Source: Ophiodon elongatus
Lineage: Eukaryota; Chordata; Actinopteri; Perciformes; Hexagrammidae
Length of the DNA: 64,000 nt
Assembly: GCA_016806645.1 (NCBI GenBank)
Contig: JACSYO010001692.1
Location: 312,501-376,500 of the forward strand
Direction of reading: 5' to 3'
The position numbers and the translations under genes were made by a program. Shown in pieces: positions 54,315 to 64,000 of this stretch; positions within the stretch are counted from its first letter, which is position 1, and each line of letters opens with the position of its first letter. The notes under the pieces are model-generated. The model was not told where the DNA came from, did not search any database, and saw only the letters and a list, made by a program, of their open reading frames with translations.

Positions 54315-55975
54315 CTAGACCAGGAGCGTCAAACTCATTTTCACCCTGGGCCACATCAGCATTATGGTTGCCCTCAAAGGGCCGGTTGTAAATGTAAAAA
54401 TGTATAAATGTAACTACTCCATAACATATTGTCTCTACATTTGATTATTGTTTATTCAAGTGTAAAAATATAGTAACAGTTACATGCATTTATATAATGT
54501 AAAAATGTAATGTAAGCAAATTTCTCTGTTATTATAATACACATCCTTTTAATTTAGGTTTAAGAAACCCACATTACTCTATCAAAGATCAAACTTTTAA
54601 AGAAAATAACAAAGACAAATATCATCTGTAACGTATGCAGAGGTCCTTGCTCCAGAAAAGAGGGCAAGGGAGGGAGGAAAGAAGGGGGGGAGCAGGTTCC
54701 GCACCTAACACGGTGGTTACTCCTCAGTTGCTTATCCCAGTGATCCCGAAGTAAATAATAATACTCACCAATATAGGTATAATGCCTTCGGCCTTTTATC
54801 TCACCTCAGAATCACACTTGTTCATGGACAGGGGAAGAAGGTTACTCTGTTTAAAAAACCAGAGTCTGTAGCTTTAGTCCCAGTTCCTTACTAAATGGTA
54901 AGGCTGTGGTTTTATTTCAGTTTCTTTCTTTTTTCTTTTTTTTTTTTTTTTTTACAAGTTACAAAACAGGTCCAACTCAATGAAACAGTTACAGTGTCAA
55001 CATGTCTAAAAGATCTAAGTGTTTATTCTCTAACAGTAGAGATTGCTTGTCACTCTCAAAACCTGTTCACACATCAAGCCGGCCTTTAACGGTTAAGGTA
55101 GCTTGTCACTCAAAACCTGTTCCCCTGACGGTCGAGTGAGCTTGTTCCCAAGCCTTTTCCTCAGACGGTCGAAGTCAATCCAGATTTATATATAGTTGCA
55201 CACATCAAGCCTTTCTCTGACGGTTGAGGTTTGTTTGTTACATTCAAAACCTGTTCACACATCAAGCCGACCTTTAACGGTTAAGGTAGCTTGTCACTCA
55301 AAACCTGTTCCCCTGACGGTAGAGGCTCTAAACTTGTTCCTCTGACGGTAGAGGCTCAAAACCTGTTCCCCTGACGGTCAAGATGGCTTGTATTCAAGCC
55401 TTTCCTCGGATGGTCGAAGTCAATCCAGGTTTCTATATAGCTGAGAGATTCCCTGTCCTAGTTTCAGAGAGTTAGGAAAAAATCCAGTCTTCTAAAAAAC
55501 TGTGAGCCTGTCCTAGCTCTCAGAGAGCTAGGAAAATCCCCTCTCGTCTCTTATCTGGGGAGAGGTTAAATAGACACAGAAGCGGTCCACTCCTCCTCCT
55601 CTTCACGTGTCACACATCATAATACATCCTGTCTCCAATCAGAGTACAGGAGGTTTGTTGCCTTTATATGGTAATAATAAATGAAGAATCCTTTTACACA
55701 GGATACGTTATATAATACCCATTATACAGAAAATATTATACATTATAGCATCTTATGCAGGTACACATGCATACTTTTAGACTTTTCATATTTTTCCTAC
55801 GATCATTCAACACATCAAACACACGTTATGACATTAACTTTGTTCTAAGCTTTTTTTGTCACAGTTGAGAGGGACACAACTCTGGTACAACAAATAATTG
55901 TGAGCTGCTAAAAACACGTGTGACAGATGTGGTCTGGGACACACCTGCTCACATAGCTTTATGCTGCGTTCACAA
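54315..55975. mobile_element. Nested insertions inside the LINE
   Basis: At about 54322 CAGGAGCGTCAAACTCATTT, then GGGCCACATCAGCATTATGG and GGGCCGGTTGTAAATG, is a hAT-like terminus common in fish. From about 54640 different sequence follows with no long ORF, including a repeated block (ACGGTTAAGGTAGCTTGTCA at about 55090 and 55280; CCTGTTCCCCTGACGGT several times). LINE coding resumes near 55990. Element ends were not resolved. Confidence 0.5.
55048..55440. repeat. Irregular tandem/direct repeats
   Basis: The block around AAAACCTGTTCCCCTGACGG occurs at 55114, 55299 and 55360, and a longer block (GGTCGAAGTCAATCCAG) at 55167 and 55412. About 190-245 bp spacing with internal 30-40 bp units. Confidence 0.75.
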
Positions 55976-56335
55976 CAAACGTGCTGCAAAATTTGGGAGA
56001 GGGCCAGAGAAAACTACGGAGTCCAACATTGTTTTGGCGTATGAACACACCGATGCCACATTAACTTTAGTGACCTTTGAGTGTCGGCTTCGGGTGTTAT
56101 TACCGCCGACGTGTATTACAATCTTACTGTATTTACGTTTATCCTTAGCCAGCAGTTTTAAATAGGATTCAACGTCGCCCGCTCTGGCCCCCGGAATGCA
56201 TGTGACTGTGGTCCCTGGCTTTGCTATCTTCATGTTTCTGACTATGGAGCTACCCATAACCAGAGTTGGTTCCTCAGCGGGTGTCTCGCCGAGTGGAAAA
56301 AAACGGTTAGAAACGTGAAGAGGTTGGTGGTGCAC
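55970..56335 (-). pseudogene. LINE ORF segment with SGNH-esterase-like domain
   Basis: EEPTLVMGSSIVRNMKIA (block I GSSIVR with the candidate Ser), IPGARAGDVESYLKLLAKDK, KIVIHVGGNNTRSRHS (block III GGN), VVFSGPLPN. Esterase-like domains of this kind occur in the ORF1 part of CR1/L2-type LINEs. The reading is cut at the insertion near 55990. Confidence 0.75.
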
Positions 56336-56722
56336 CGTGCGCTTCTGCGTTGACTTCCGATTCCTTCGGACAGTTACCCAGCCTCCCGGCTGCTCGGGGG
56401 CTGCCGGGGGGGCAGGCTAACTACTGTAGCTAACGACTGAGGTGCGGAGCCATGCCTCTAACTCACTGAGCCTCGCCTCCACCCTAGCAAACAAACTACA
56501 CTTATTACATGTATCATTATCATTAAGGGAGGCAGAGGAATGGCTAAGCATGTGACACACTGAGTAAGGGGGAGAAGGAGCGAGAGAGAGGAAGAGAAGG
56601 CATTCATGGCGAGCTGCTAAGCTAAAGTGCAGTGGCTAATGTAAGCAAAAACCAAACAAAGTGTAAATAAAACTGTAGGATTAAGCGAGAAGCCGCTACA
56701 AGAAGGAGGGAGATATTAGTGT

Positions 56723-57320
56723 TTAACCCTTGTGTTGTCCTGGGGTCATTCTGACCCCAAATTAAATCTTTTGCCGTCAAAATATGTTTTTTATTCATCA
56801 AATGGTCTGAAAATAATGGGGGTTGTTGGATACTATGCTCATCATGATTAAAATACATTTTAAGTCATTTGATTGAATTATGGGTGATTTATTGAATTTA
56901 ATAATAATATGTTTGAAGAATCAACTGATGAGGAGGATTCAGGATCAGAAGAGAAGGAGAATATTGATGAGGTGATAGATCCAACATACAGATCACATGC
57001 TACTTCTTCCTCTGAAGAAGCCCCCACATCGCCCGCTGAAGAAATGGAAGAAGGGTATGAAGTGAAGGAAAATGATGAACATGATGATGAGGAAGAATCT
57101 GAGAAAAAGAGTTCAGCTCCAGCTCTACCTCTGCAGCAGCTGCCCCTCGCCCAGCTTCCCCTAACCTAGCAGCCCCTCCTGGCCCATCACCCAAAAGGAG
57201 TAGGTGCAAATTCTGCCCTCGCCAAAGTGATCTCAAAACATCGAAAATGTGCCAAAAATGCAATGCATACATCTGCAAAGATCATGCCATAAAAACTGAA
57301 GATTCATTTTAAAGGCATAA
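56723..57320 (+). mobile_element. piggyBac-like element remnant (5' end, N- and C-terminal coding pieces)
   Basis: TTAA at 56723-56726 is followed by CCCTTGTGTTGTCCTGGGGT, a piggyBac-type terminal repeat. An acidic ORF (56909-57169) begins MFEESTDEEDSGSEEKENID, then VIDPTYRSH, as in piggyBac N-termini. In another frame (about 57130-57310) PSPKRSRCKFCPRQSDLK, SKMCQKCNAYICKDHAIKTE then TGA or TTTTAA resembles the C-terminal Cys-rich domain. The catalytic DDD core is absent, so this is a non-autonomous deletion derivative. Its 3' end merges with the satellite. Confidence 0.75.
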
Positions 57321-60300
57321 AAGTGATGGAAACATCATGTATTTATGAATATAACATAAGCCTTGAAAGTTTGCTGTTCTGGGAGTCTTTATAGAGTAAT
57401 ATCAAGTAAACTGTGTTATTTGCAACAAAATCCACCTTTGGCCTGTTCGCAGGCTGAAACGCCTTTTGAGACCATAAAAACTGAAAATTCATTTTAAAGG
57501 CAGAAAAGTGATGGAAACATCATGTATTCATGAATATTACATTAGCCTTAAACGTATGCTTTTCTGGGAGACTTTATAGAGGAATATCAAGTCAACTGTG
57601 TATTTTGCAACAAGATCCACTTTTGGCATGTTCGCAGGCTGAAACGTCTTTTGAGACCATAAAAACTGAAAATTATTTTTTAAGGCAGAAAAGTGATGGA
57701 AACATCATGTATTTATGAATATAACATGAACCTTGAAAATCAGCTATTCTGGTACACTTTATAAAGGAATATCAAGTAAACTGTGTATTTTGCAACAATA
57801 TCCACTTTTGGCATATTCGCAGGCTGAAACGTCTTTTGAGACCATTAAAAACTGAAAATTCATTTTTAAGGCAGAAAAGTCATTGAAACATCATATATTC
57901 ATGAATATTACATGAACCTTGAAGGTATGCTGTTCTGGGAGACTTTATAGAGGAATATCAAGTAAACTGTGTATTTTGCAACAAGATCCACTTTTGCAAT
58001 GTTCGCAGGCTGAAACGTCTTTTGAGACCATAAAAACTGAAGATTCATTTTAAAGGCAGAAAAGTGATGGAAACATCATGTATTTATGAATATAACATAA
58101 GCCTTGAAAGTTTGCTATTCTGGGAGTCTTTATAGAGTAATATCAAGTAAACTGTGTTATTTGCAACAAAATCCACCTTTGGCCTGTTCGCAGGCTGAAA
58201 CGCCTTTTGAGACCATAAAAACTGAAAATTCATTTTTAAGGCAGAAAAGTGATTGAAACATCATGTATTCATGAATATTACATGAACCTTGAAGGTATGC
58301 TTTTCTGGGAGACTTTATAGAGGAATATCAAGTCAACTGTGTATTTTGCAACATAATCCACTTTTGGCTTGTTCGCAGGCTGAAACGCCTTTTGAGACCA
58401 TAAAAACTGAAAATTCATTTTTAAATTAGAAAAGTGATGGAAACATCATGTATTCATGAATATTACATGAAACTTGAGAGTCTGCTGTTCAGGGACATTT
58501 ATTTTGAGGAAAATCAAGTAAACTGTGTATTTTTCAACAAAATCCACTTTTGGCCTCTTCCCAGCAGAAAAGTCTTTTCAGACCATAAAAACTGAAAATG
58601 CAGCTTTAAGGCAGAAAAGTGATGAGAACATCATTTTTTAATGAAATTTACATGAAACTTGAGAGTCTGCTGTTCTGTGACACTGTATTGAGGAAAATCA
58701 AGTAAACTGTGTATTTTTCAACAAAATCCACTTTTGGACTCTTCCCAGCCGAAAAGTCTTTTCAGACCATAAATACTGAAAATGCAGCATTAAGGCAGAA
58801 AAGTGATGAGAACATCATGTATTCATGACTATAACATGAAACTTGAAGTCTGCTGTTCTGTGAAGCTTTATTGAGGAAAATCAAGTAAACTGTATTTTTC
58901 AACAAAATCAACTTTTGGCCTTTTCCCAGCCGAAACGTATTTTTTGAACATACAACGTGGAACTGCCGCTTTAAGGCAGAAAAGTGATGTTAACATCATG
59001 TATTCATGAAATTAATATGAAACTTGAGAGTCTGCTGTTCAGGGACATTCTTTTGAGGAAAATCAGGTAAACTGTGTATTTTTCAACTAAATCAACTTTT
59101 GGTCTTTTCCCATCCAAAACGTATTTTTTGAGCATACAACGTGGAAATGCAGCTTTAAGGCAGAAAAGTAATTTGAACATCATGTATTCATGAATTTAAA
59201 ATAAAACTTGAGAGTCTGCTGTTCAGGGACATTCTTTTGAGGAAAATCAAGTAAACTGTGTATTTTTCAACAAAATCCACTTTTGGCCTCTTCCCAGCTG
59301 AAAAGTCTTTTCAGACCATAAATACTGAAAATGCAGCTTTAAGGCAGAAAAGTGATGACAACATCATGTTTTCATGAAATTAACATGAAACTTGAGAGTC
59401 TGCTGTTCAGGGACAATGTATTGAGGAAAATCAAGTAAACTGTGTATTTTTCAACAAAATCCACTTTTGGCCTCTTGCCAGCCGAAACGTCTTTTCAGAC
59501 CATAAAACTGAAAATGCAGCTTTAAGGCAGAAAAGTGATGAGAACGTCATGTATTCATTAAATTAACATGAAACTTGAGAGTCTGCTGTTAGGGACAATG
59601 TTTTGATGAAAATCAAGTAAACTGTGTATTTTTCAACAAAATCCACTTTTGGCCTCTTCCAGCCGAAACGTCTTTTAAGAGCATAAATGTTGAAATGCAG
59701 CTTTAAGGCAGAAAAGTGATAAGAACATCATGTATTCATGAAATTAACATGAAACTTGAAGTCTGCTGTTCTGTGACACTGTATTGAGGAAAAACAATTA
59801 AACTGTGTATTTTTCAACAAAATCAACTTTTGGCCTTTTCCCAGCCGAAACGTATTTTTTGAGCATACAACGTGGAAATGCAGCTTTAAGGCAGAAAAGT
59901 AATTAGAACATCATGTATTCATGAAATTAACATGACACTTGAGAGTCTGCTATTCAGGGACATATCTTATGAGGAAAATCAATGAAACTGTGTATTTTTC
60001 AACAAAATCCACTTTTTGCCTTTTCCCAGCAGAAAAGTCTTTTCAGACCATAAATACTGAAAATGCAGCTTTAAGGAAGAAAAGTGATGAGAACATCATG
60101 TTTTCATGAAATTAACATGAAACTTGAGAGTCTGCTGTTCTGGGACATTCTTTTGAGGAAGATAAAGTAAACTGTGTATTTTTCATCAAAATCAACTTTT
60201 GGACTTTTCACAGCCGAAACGTCTTTTGAGAGCATACAATGTGGAAAAGCAGCTTTAAGGCAGAAAAGTGATGAGAACATCATGTATTCATGACTACAAC

Positions 60301-63300
60301 ATGAAACTTGAAGTCTGCTGTTCTGTGAAGCTTTATTGAGGAAAATCAAGTAAACTGTGTATTTTTCAACAAAATCAACTTTTGGCCTTTTCCCAGCCAA
60401 AACGTATTTTAATAGCATACATCGTGGAAATGTAGCTTTAAGGCAGAAAAATGATGAGAACATCATGTATTCATGAAATTAACATGAAATTTAAGGGTCT
60501 GCTGTTCTTGGACAATGTATTGATGAAAATCAAGTAAACTGTGTATTTTTCAACAAAATCCAATTTTGACCTCTTTCCAGCTGAAAAGTGTTTTCAGACC
60601 ATAAATACTGAAAATGCAGCATTAAGGCAGAAAAGTGATGAGAACATCATGTATTCATGACTATAACATGAAACTTGAAGTCTGCTGTTAAGGGACATTT
60701 CTTTTGAGGAAAATCAAGTAAACTGTGTATTTTTCAACAAATTCCACTTTTGGCCTCTTCCCAGCTGAAAAGTCTTTTCAGACCATAAATACTGAAAATG
60801 CAGCTTTAAGGCAGAAAAGTGATGAGAACATCATGTTTTCATGAAATTAACATGAAACTTGAGAGTCTGCAGTTCAGGGACATTTCTTTTGAGGAAAATC
60901 AATGAAACTGTGTATTTTTCAACAAATTCCACTTTTGGCCTCTTCCCAGCCAAAACGTCTTTTCAGACCATAAATACTGAAAATGCAGCTTTAAGGCAGA
61001 AAAGTGATGTTAACATCATGTATTCATGAAATTAATATGAAACTTGAGAGTCTGCTATTCAGGAACATTCTTTTGAGGAAAATCAAGTAAACTGTATTTT
61101 TCAACAAATTCCTCTTTTGGCCTCTTCCCAGCTGAAAAGTGTTTTCAGACCATAAATACTGAAAATGCAGCTTTAAGGCAGAAAAGTGATGAGAACATCA
61201 TATTTTCATGAAATTAACATGAAACTTGAGAGTCTGCTGTTCAGGGACATTTCTTTTGAGGAAAATCAAATAAACTGTGTATTTTTCAACAAATTCCTCT
61301 TTTGGCCTCTTCCCAGCTGAACAGTGTTTTCAGACCAGAAATACTGAAAATGCAGCTTTAAGGCAGAAAAGTGATGAGAACATCATATTTTCATGAAATT
61401 AACATGAAACTTGAGAGTCTGCTGTTCTGGGACAATGTCTTGAGGAAAATCAAGTAAACTGTGTATTTTTCAACAAATTCCACTTTTGCCCTCTTGCCAG
61501 CGGAAACGTATTTCAATAGCATACAACGTGGAAATGTAGCTTTGAGGCAGAAAAATAATGAGAACATCATGTATTCATGAAATTAACATGAAACTTGAGA
61601 GTCTGCTGTTCAGGGACATTCTTTTGAGGAAAATCAAGTAAACTGTGTATTTTTCAACAAAATCAACTTTTGGTCTTTTCCCAGCAAATACATATTTTTT
61701 GAGCATACAACGTGGAAATGCAGATTTAAGGCAGAAAAGTAATTAGAACATCATGTATTCATGAAATTAACATGAAACTTGAGAGTCTGCTGTTCAGGGA
61801 CATTCTTTTGAGGAAAATCAAGTAAACTGTGTATTTTCAACAAATTCCACTTTTGGCCTCTTCCCAGCTGAAACGTCTATTCAGACCATAAATACTGGAA
61901 ATGCAGCTTTAAGGCAGAAAAGTGATGTTAACATCATGTATTCATGAAATTAATATGAAACTTGAGAGTCTGCTATTCAGGAACATTCTTTTGAGGAAAA
62001 TCAAGTAAACTGTATTTTTCAACAAATTCCTCTTTTGGCCTCTTCCCAGCTGAAAAGTGTTTTCAGACCATAAATACTGAAAATGCAGCTTTAAGGCAGA
62101 AAAGTGATGAGAACATCATATTTTCAAGAAATTAACATGAAACTTGAGAGTCTGCTGTTCAGGGACATTTCTTTTGAGGAAAATCAAATAAACTGTGTAT
62201 TTTTCAACAAATTCCTCTTTTGGCCTCTTCCCAGCTGAACAGTGTTTTCAGACCAGAAATACTGAAAATGCAGCTTTAAGGCAGAAAAGTGATGAGAACA
62301 TCATATTTTCATGAAATTAACATGAAACTTGAGAGTCTGCTGTTCTGGGACAATGTCTTGAGGAAAATCAAGTAAACTGTGTATTTTTCAACAAATTCCA
62401 CTTTTGCCCTCTTGCCAGCGGAAACGTATTTCAATAGCATACAACGTGGAAATGTAGCTTTGAGGCAGAAAAATGATGAGAACATCATGTATTCATGAAA
62501 TTAACATGAAACTTGAGAGTCTGCTGTTCAGGGACATTCTTTTGAGTAAAATCAAGTAAACTGTGTATTTTTCAACAAAATCAACTTTTGGCCTTTTCCC
62601 AGCCGAAACGTATTTTTTGAGCATACAACGTGGAAATGCAGCTTTAAGGCAGAAAAGTAATTAGAACATCATGTATTCATGAAATTAACATGAAACTTGA
62701 GAGTCTGCTGTTCAGGGACATTCTTTTGAGGAAAATCAAGTAAACTGTGTATTTTCAACAAATTCCACTTTTGGCCTCTTCCCAGCTGAAACGACTATTC
62801 AGACCATAAATACTGAAAATGCAGCATTAAGGCAGAAAAGTGATGAGAACATCATGTATTCATGACTATAACATGAAACTTGAAGTCTGCTGTTAAGGGA
62901 CATTTCTTTTGAGGAAAATCAAGTAAACTGTGTATTTTTCAACAAATTCCACTTTTGCCCTCTTCCCAGCCAAAACGTATTTTAATAGCATACATCGTGG
63001 AAATGTAGCTTTAAGGCAGAAAAATGATGAGAACATCATGTATTCATGAAATTAACATGAAATTTGAGAGTCTGCTGTTCTGGGACAATGTATTGATGAA
63101 AATCAAGTAAACTGTGTATTTTTCAACAAAATCCACTTTTGACCTCTTCTCATCCGAAACGTCTTTTAAGAGCATACATTGTGGAAATGCAGCTTTAAGG
63201 CAGAAAAATGATGAGAACATCATGTTTTCATGAAAATAACATGAAACTTGAGAGTCTGCTGTTCAGGGACATTCTTTTGAGGAAAATCAAGTAAACTGTG

Positions 63301-64000
63301 TATTTTTCAACTAATTCCACTTTTGGCCTCTTCCCAGCCGAAACGTCTTTTCAGACCATAAATACTGAAAATGCAGCTTTAAGGCAGAAAAGTGATGAGA
63401 ACATCATGTATTCATGACTATAACATGAAACTTGAAGTCTGCTGTTCTGTGAAGCTTTATTGAGGAAAATCAAGTAAACTGTGTATTTTTCAACAAAATC
63501 AACTTTTGGCCTTTTCCCAGCCAAAACGTATTTTAATAGCATACAACATGGAAATGTAGCTTTAAGGCAGAAAAATGATGAGAACATCATGTTTTCATGA
63601 AAATAACATGAAACTTGAGAGTCTGCTGTTCAGGGACATTCTTTTGAGGAAAATCAAGTAAACTGTGTATTTTTCAACAAATTCCACTTTTGGCCTCTTC
63701 CCAGCTGAAATGTATTTTTTGAGCATACAATGTGGAAATGACGCTTTAAGGCAGATAAGTGATGTTAACATCATGTATTCATGAAATTAACATGAAACTT
63801 GAGAGTCTGCTGTTCTGTGACACTGTATTGAGGAAAATCAATGAAACTGTATTTTTCAACAAAATCCACTTTTGGCCTCTTCCCATCCGAAACGTCTTTT
63901 AAGAGCATACAATGTTGAAATGCAGCTTTAAGGCAGAAAAGTCATCATGTATACATGAAATTAACATGAAACTTGAGAGTCTTTTGTTCAGGGACATTCT
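57283..64000. repeat. 183-186 bp tandem satellite, runs off the window
   Basis: The block AATCAAGTAAACTGTGTATT recurs every 182-186 bp (57401, 57586, 57771, 57957.., 58511, 58695, 58878, 59060..) to the end, about 36 monomers. An early subfamily (57283-58440; ACTGAAAATTCATTTTTAAG) grades into later ones (AAATACTGAAAATGCAGCTT, CATACAACGTGGAAATGCAG). Open stretches on the - strand within it are by-products of the repeat, not genes. Confidence 0.95.
61001..62780. repeat. 918-bp higher-order repeat (five monomers) in two copies
   Basis: Distinctive variants recur 918 bp apart: TCTGCTATTCAGGAACATTC at 61051 and 61969, CAGCTGAACAGTGTTTTCAG at about 61313 and 62231, and CAGCGGAAACGTATTTCAAT at about 61499 and 62417. 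918 is five monomers of 183-184 bp. Copies look nearly identical. Confidence 0.8.

Larger units (their letters stand above)
50983..56722 (-). mobile_element. Nearly complete L2-like LINE with nested insertion
   Basis: On the - strand from right to left: a 5' region and N-terminal segment (56340-56700), SGNH esterase-like segment (55975-56335), nested insertions (about 54315-55975), APE-type endonuclease (53525-54310), linker (53170-53434), reverse transcriptase (51730-53171) and a 3' tail with TTCAATTTATTTTTGTATAG at 50983. Tail copies lie at 6826 and 15391. Frameshifts separate the pieces, so the copy looks inactive. Confidence 0.8.

Noticed and set aside
57283..64000. - strand ORFs of about 80-120 residues inside the satellite (60104-60466, 63351-63590)
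   Set aside because: They repeat with the monomer, lack family similarity and are by-products of tandem repetition.
57283..64000. CRISPR-like array
   Set aside because: The unit is about 184 bp with no unique spacers, in a vertebrate genome; it is a satellite.

Overview
The window is vertebrate nuclear DNA, most likely from a percomorph (spiny-rayed) teleost. The evidence is large GT-AG introns, (CA)n/(GT)n microsatellites, an L2-like LINE with the fish-type TTCAA-rich 3' tail (three copies), hAT- and piggyBac-type elements and a Gypsy-type LTR. No prokaryotic signal (operons, Shine-Dalgarno sites, CRISPR) is present.

Region 1, about 2.1-45.0 kb, + strand: exons of one gene, HYDIN (hydrocephalus-inducing protein, the giant ASH/MSP-repeat protein of the ciliary central-pair apparatus). 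About 48 exons or exon remnants follow human HYDIN in order, from roughly the end of the first fifth of the protein to the true C-terminus and stop at 45016-45018. Most are well conserved with GT-AG borders and matching phases. The copy is nevertheless broken. It has in-frame stops at 3481, 5173, 16036, 24324, 35526, 36286 and 36393; about eleven frameshifts or internal deletions; donor-site losses at 2882, 24345 and 28825; and two blocks of missing exons (19.2-20.26 kb, which includes the P-loop half of the adenylate-kinase-like domain, and 37.16-38.06 kb). Either the species has lost an intact HYDIN here, or this is a decaying duplicate. Introns hold LINE tails, MITEs, a solo LTR with target-site duplication, an inverted LTR pair around a gag start, and two intragenic duplications. 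Part of one HYDIN exon is duplicated again beyond the gene end, at 45.57-45.69 kb.

Region 2, 46.1-50.95 kb: a first-exon-like ORF of unknown identity (46232-46501), then a degenerate multi-exon gene resembling the multicopy DUF6729-type proteins of teleosts.

Region 3, 50.98-56.72 kb, - strand: a nearly complete L2-like LINE. It has a 5' region, an SGNH-esterase ORF1-like segment, an APE endonuclease, reverse transcriptase and 3' tail, and is split by nested insertions at about 54.3-55.98 kb.

Region 4, 56.72-64.0 kb: a piggyBac-like remnant (TTAA, terminal repeat, acidic N-terminal ORF, Cys-rich C-terminus). Its 3' end runs directly into a 183-186 bp tandem satellite that fills the rest of the window (about 36 monomers), with a five-monomer (918 bp) higher-order repeat. 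The satellite appears to have arisen from the 3' end of the transposon.

All homology statements come from reading and recalled family sequences. No search was run.
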